In this document: piece by piece, positions 12,750 through 15,543 of the stretch
How the letters are laid out: each line of letters begins with the position of its first letter
Position numbering within the stretch: position 1 is the first letter of the stretch
Assembly: GCA_001775555.1 (NCBI GenBank)
Contig: MEXE01000032.1
Span: 7,192 to 22,734 of the forward strand
DNA from: Candidatus Amesbacteria bacterium RBG_19FT_COMBO_48_16
Lineage (GTDB): Bacteria > Patescibacteriota > Microgenomatia > CAZETR01 > Amesbacteraceae
DNA length: 15,543 nucleotides
Direction of reading: 5' to 3'
Notes under the pieces: model-generated
Databases searched by the model: none
Seen by the model: the letters and a program-made list of their open reading frames with translations, nothing else
Told to the model about the DNA's origin: nothing
Program-made: the position numbers and the translations under genes

Positions 12750-15098
12750 ATGGCCGAAATAGATATCGTGGCATTGTTGTGGCAACTGGCAGGGTTGGCA
12801 ATAGCGGCGGGAATATTGGTGGTACTTCTGATTTTGGGCGGGTATTTGCTGATCGCTCTGTACCGGCATAAAGATCGGGAAGAGGCGTCTTTGAAAATGG
12901 TGGTACTGCAGGTAGCGGTACCCCGTGACAACGAAATAAAAATCGATGCTATGGAACAGATATTTTCCAGCCTGCACTCGATCAAAAAAGGGAAAAAAGG
13001 ACCTTTCGGGCTGTTGACTTTTCTGCAGGTCCAGCCGCATATCAGCTTTGAGATAGTAGCCCGGAAAGAGGATGTACGGTTTTATATCGTCCTGCCGGAA
13101 AGTCTGCGGGATTTGGTGGAGAAGCAGATCCACGGAGGTTATCCGGGAGCAGAAATTATGCTGGTGGATGAGCCGACGATATTCGGTGAGGAGGGAAATG
13201 TGGAGTATGCCTGGCTAGTGATGCGCAGCGCCCAATATTACCCGATAAAAGTGTTTAAGGACCTGGCGACTGACCCGATGGCGGCTTTGACTTCGGCGCT
13301 GGCGAAAATGGGGGAGGGGGAGGGGGCACATATCCAGATACTGATTTTCCCGGCGGAGAATAAATGGAAAAGTAAAGGCCGGGGGTGGATCGGCAAGACA
13401 AAGAAGACAGAAGCCAACCCGGAGAAAGCGTCTTATAAAGTGGACCCGAAAGTACTGGAGGCAGTGGACAACAAAGTGAGCAAATCGGGATTTATGACTA
13501 CTATCAGGATGGTGGTATCATCCCGGGATGCCCAGTCGGCCAAGGCACACATGGCTAACTTACGGGCCGCGTTTGAGCAATTTAACGGTGACCTAAACGG
13601 ATTTAAGGGTAAGAAGATCCGGCTGAAAGGTCATTTTATGACGGACTTTATCTATCGGTACCAGCCGATGACCTGGTGGGGAAACTGGACAATACTGAAT
13701 TCCGAGGAACTGGCGACACTGTATCATTTTCCCAATAAAACGGTGGAGACACCGCATATTTTCTGGCTGAATGCCAAGCGGGCTCCGGCACCGCAGCAGA
13801 TTGCGTCTGAAGGATTGTATATAGGTAAAAGCGTGTTCAGGGGAATTAACAGGCCGGTGTATATTACAGAGGCGGACCGGGAGAGACACATGTATATTGT
13901 GGGACGGACAGGTACGGGGAAGACGGAGTTTCTGAAAACAATGATCCTTCAGGATATCCAGGCGGGTAAGGGGATTGCGGTAATTGATCCGCATGACCTG
14001 GCGGAGGATTTGCTCGGGTATATCCCGCCGGAGAGAGCGGAGGATGTGGTGTTTTTTGAGCCGTCGGATGAGCAGTGGCCGATGGGATTGAATTTGCTGG
14101 AAACGCGGACGGAGCAGGAGCGGCATATGGCGACTAACGCCGTTATCGGGATGATGTACAAGTTGTATGACCCGCACAAAACCGGAATAATCGGACCACG
14201 GTTTGAACACGCGATCCGGAATGCAATGCTGACGGTGATGGACGCGATACCCGGGGGGACATTCATCGAGGTGGTACAAGCGCTGCAGCGGCCGGAGTTT
14301 GTGCAGGAGATGCTGCCGCGGGTTAGGGACCCCCTGGTGCGAAGGTACTGGACGGACCAGATTGCACAAACGTCGGAGTTTCACAAATCGGAAGTCTTGG
14401 ACTACATCGTGTCAAAATTCGGCCGATTCGTGACAAACAAGACGATCAGAAATATTATCGGTCAGAGTAAAAGCGCTTTCGATTTCCGGCAGGTAATGGA
14501 TGAGGGGAAAATTCTGATTGTAAACTTGTCCAAGGGGAAATTGGGTGAGGAAAACAGCAATTTCCTGGGGCTGGTGCTGGTACCCCGGCTGTTGGCGGCT
14601 GCGATGAGCCGGGCGGATATCCCGGAAGCTTCGAGAAGGCCGTTTTACCTATATGTAGACGAGTTTCAGAATTTTGCCACACCGGATTTTGCGACGATTT
14701 TGTCCGAAGCCAGGAAATACAAAATGAATCTGACGGTGGCCAACCAATTTACTTCACAGATGGAGGATGAGGTGAAAAACGCAGTTTTCGGGAATGTGGG
14801 GACATTGATTTCTTTTAGAGTGGGGGTAGGGGATGCCAACTATTTGCAGCATGAGTTTTCGCCGACTTTCAACGAGGCGGATTTACTGAATATTGAGCGG
14901 TTTCATGTGTATATTAAAACAATCGTGCGAAATGAGCCGGTGACACCATTTTCGATGGATGTGACCAAAGATATTGAAAAAGAGAGGAAAATGCGCAATC
15001 CACAGCTAGCGGAAGCGATAAAACAACTGTCGCGGGTGAAATACGGGCGGGATGTAAGACTGGTTGAGGCGGAAATTGGAGCGAGAGCGAAACTGTAG
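12750..15098 (+). CDS. VirD4/TraG-like ATPase with N-terminal membrane anchor (782 aa)
   Basis: A membrane-tethered P-loop ATPase of the type IV secretion coupling-protein/HerA-like group. A membrane helix at about 8-37 is followed by a region without recognised motifs (about 45-370). The ATPase domain has Walker A GRTGTGKT (385-392), a second conserved loop IDPHDLAEDL after it, and Walker B YLYVDEF (D637, E638); NQFTSQM, further on, resembles the TraG/VirD4 C-terminal recognition region. Such proteins pump DNA or protein through membrane channels; in CPR bacteria related proteins are common near pilus or secretion genes, and their substrate is unknown. No relaxase or VirB genes are in view. 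It has its own leaderless promoter, nearly identical to that of the preceding 185-aa gene. Confidence 0.9.
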   Translation: MAEIDIVALLWQLAGLAIAAGILVVLLILGGYLLIALYRHKDREEASLKMVVLQVAVPRDNEIKIDAMEQIFSSLHSIKKGKKGPFGLLTFLQVQPHISFEIVARKEDVRFYIVLPESLRDLVEKQIHGGYPGAEIMLVDEPTIFGEEGNVEYAWLVMRSAQYYPIKVFKDLATDPMAALTSALAKMGEGEGAHIQILIFPAENKWKSKGRGWIGKTKKTEANPEKASYKVDPKVLEAVDNKVSKSGFMTTIRMVVSSRDAQSAKAHMANLRAAFEQFNGDLNGFKGKKIRLKGHFMTDFIYRYQPMTWWGNWTILNSEELATLYHFPNKTVETPHIFWLNAKRAPAPQQIASEGLYIGKSVFRGINRPVYITEADRERHMYIVGRTGTGKTEFLKTMILQDIQAGKGIAVIDPHDLAEDLLGYIPPERAEDVVFFEPSDEQWPMGLNLLETRTEQERHMATNAVIGMMYKLYDPHKTGIIGPRFEHAIRNAMLTVMDAIPGGTFIEVVQALQRPEFVQEMLPRVRDPLVRRYWTDQIAQTSEFHKSEVLDYIVSKFGRFVTNKTIRNIIGQSKSAFDFRQVMDEGKILIVNLSKGKLGEENSNFLGLVLVPRLLAAAMSRADIPEASRRPFYLYVDEFQNFATPDFATILSEARKYKMNLTVANQFTSQMEDEVKNAVFGNVGTLISFRVGVGDANYLQHEFSPTFNEADLLNIERFHVYIKTIVRNEPVTPFSMDVTKDIEKERKMRNPQLAEAIKQLSRVKYGRDVRLVEAEIGARAKL

Positions 15099-15108
15099 TG
15101 TTTTGGGA

Positions 15109-15543
15109 TTAGGGTCTGGGGTAGAAGAAATTGTCTGTCAGAATACGAATTTCGGTGTCTGCGTCGGGGCGGCGACTGGTGAAGATGACAGCAATGTAGT
15201 CGGCTGAAGTGAGGGGGAAAGCGGAGATAGTTTGAGTAAATTCGTTTAGGGAGGACTGGGGTGGGTAGCGGTATTCAACAAAAGTGCGGCGAAGGAGGTA
15301 CCCTTCGGTTTTGAGAGGGTTAAGATAGGGTGTGATGGAGATTTTTTCCTGAGGGCAGGAGGTTGAGCTTTGGGGGCCGCTGGCGTCGCAGTCGAGGGAG
15401 GCGAAAGCGATGAGGGAGGCGGGGAGACCGGAATCTTGCTGGTAGAATTTGGGGATAAGGACGGTATCGATGGATTTGCCCTGGTTGGTGGTGATGAAAA
15501 CGGCTGGGACTCCTGTGCGGACTTCCCAAGTTTCGGGATAGAA
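15109..15543 (-). CDS. Unrecognised protein, C-terminal 144 residues (start outside window)
   Basis: A minus-strand frame is open from the window edge at 15543 to a TAA at 15109-15111, giving 144 residues. It alternates short hydrophobic and polar segments (VPAVFITTN, TVLIPKFY, ADYIAVIFTS), suggesting a beta-rich, perhaps extracytoplasmic, domain. Two cysteines about 11 residues apart could form a disulfide. I do not recognise the family. It ends 10 bp from the convergent ATPase gene. Its coding strand is C-rich, like the minus-strand PBP genes and unlike the + strand genes, which supports it being a real minus-strand gene. The missing N-terminus prevents further assignment. Confidence 0.7.
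   Translation of the reverse strand, partial: FYPETWEVRTGVPAVFITTNQGKSIDTVLIPKFYQQDSGLPASLIAFASLDCDASGPQSSTSCPQEKISITPYLNPLKTEGYLLRRTFVEYRYPPQSSLNEFTQTISAFPLTSADYIAVIFTSRRPDADTEIRILTDNFFYPRP

Noticed and set aside
13593..14384. 263-codon minus-strand open frame inside the ATPase gene
   Set aside because: It is antisense to the conserved Walker A region, and its His/Arg/Leu-rich composition is typical of a shadow frame.
1..15543. CRISPR array, insertion sequence or rho-independent terminator
   Set aside because: No regularly spaced direct repeats, transposase genes, or GC-rich hairpins followed by a T tract were seen; the pduO palindrome lacks a T tract and is inside a gene.

Overview
The window looks like a piece of a Patescibacteria (CPR) chromosome, most likely of the Microgenomates type. 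This is inferred from gene content and style. There is a membrane-anchored DUF5667-like protein, an adenosylcobalamin-dependent ribonucleotide reductase with its own NrdR and PduO, tandem class A penicillin-binding proteins, a VirD4/TraG-like ATPase, very tight gene packing, and almost no Shine-Dalgarno sequences. TGA is used as a stop, so this is not one of the UGA-recoded CPR lineages. The + strand is G-rich throughout, whichever strand carries the gene, which suggests that + is the leading strand here.

Layout. 1-1972 (-): a class A PBP, cut at its C-terminus by the window edge. 2038-2763 (+): an orphan soluble protein whose end overlaps the end of the next gene. 2753-5053 (-): a second, complete class A PBP. 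5095-5301 (+): a small membrane protein. 5316-5489 (+): what looks like a decayed radC N-terminus. 5528-6153 (+): an RHH antitoxin and PIN toxin pair, followed at 6167-6673 by a HEPN-like protein. 6821-7465 (+): the DUF5667-like protein. 7571-11135 (+): nrdR, nrdJ and a PduO-type cobalamin adenosyltransferase. 11167-11842 (+): a second RHH/PIN pair. 11963-12520 (+): a 185-residue protein of unknown function. 12519-12665: a strongly foldable inverted-repeat element that may be a structured RNA. 12750-15098 (+): a VirD4/TraG-like ATPase. 15109-15543 (-): the C-terminal part of an unrecognised protein.

How the genes fit together. nrdR, nrdJ and pduO form one functional unit: a repressor, the B12-dependent reductase it should control, and the enzyme that makes the reductase's adenosylcobalamin cofactor. 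A good NrdR-box match with a weaker partner 32 bp away (centre to centre) lies just upstream of nrdR. The two PBPs build peptidoglycan. The two toxin-antitoxin pairs share a 12-bp block at their -35 boxes.

The strongest unusual signals are these. (1) Many -10 hexamers sit exactly 6 nt before an ATG, implying leaderless mRNAs. (2) The promoters of the 185-residue gene and the ATPase gene are almost identical. (3) The 147-bp foldable element at 12519-12665 has no assigned identity. (4) Heptameric tandem micro-repeats and small repeat-derived in-frame insertions recur inside conserved genes. (5) A possible radC remnant abuts a toxin-antitoxin locus.
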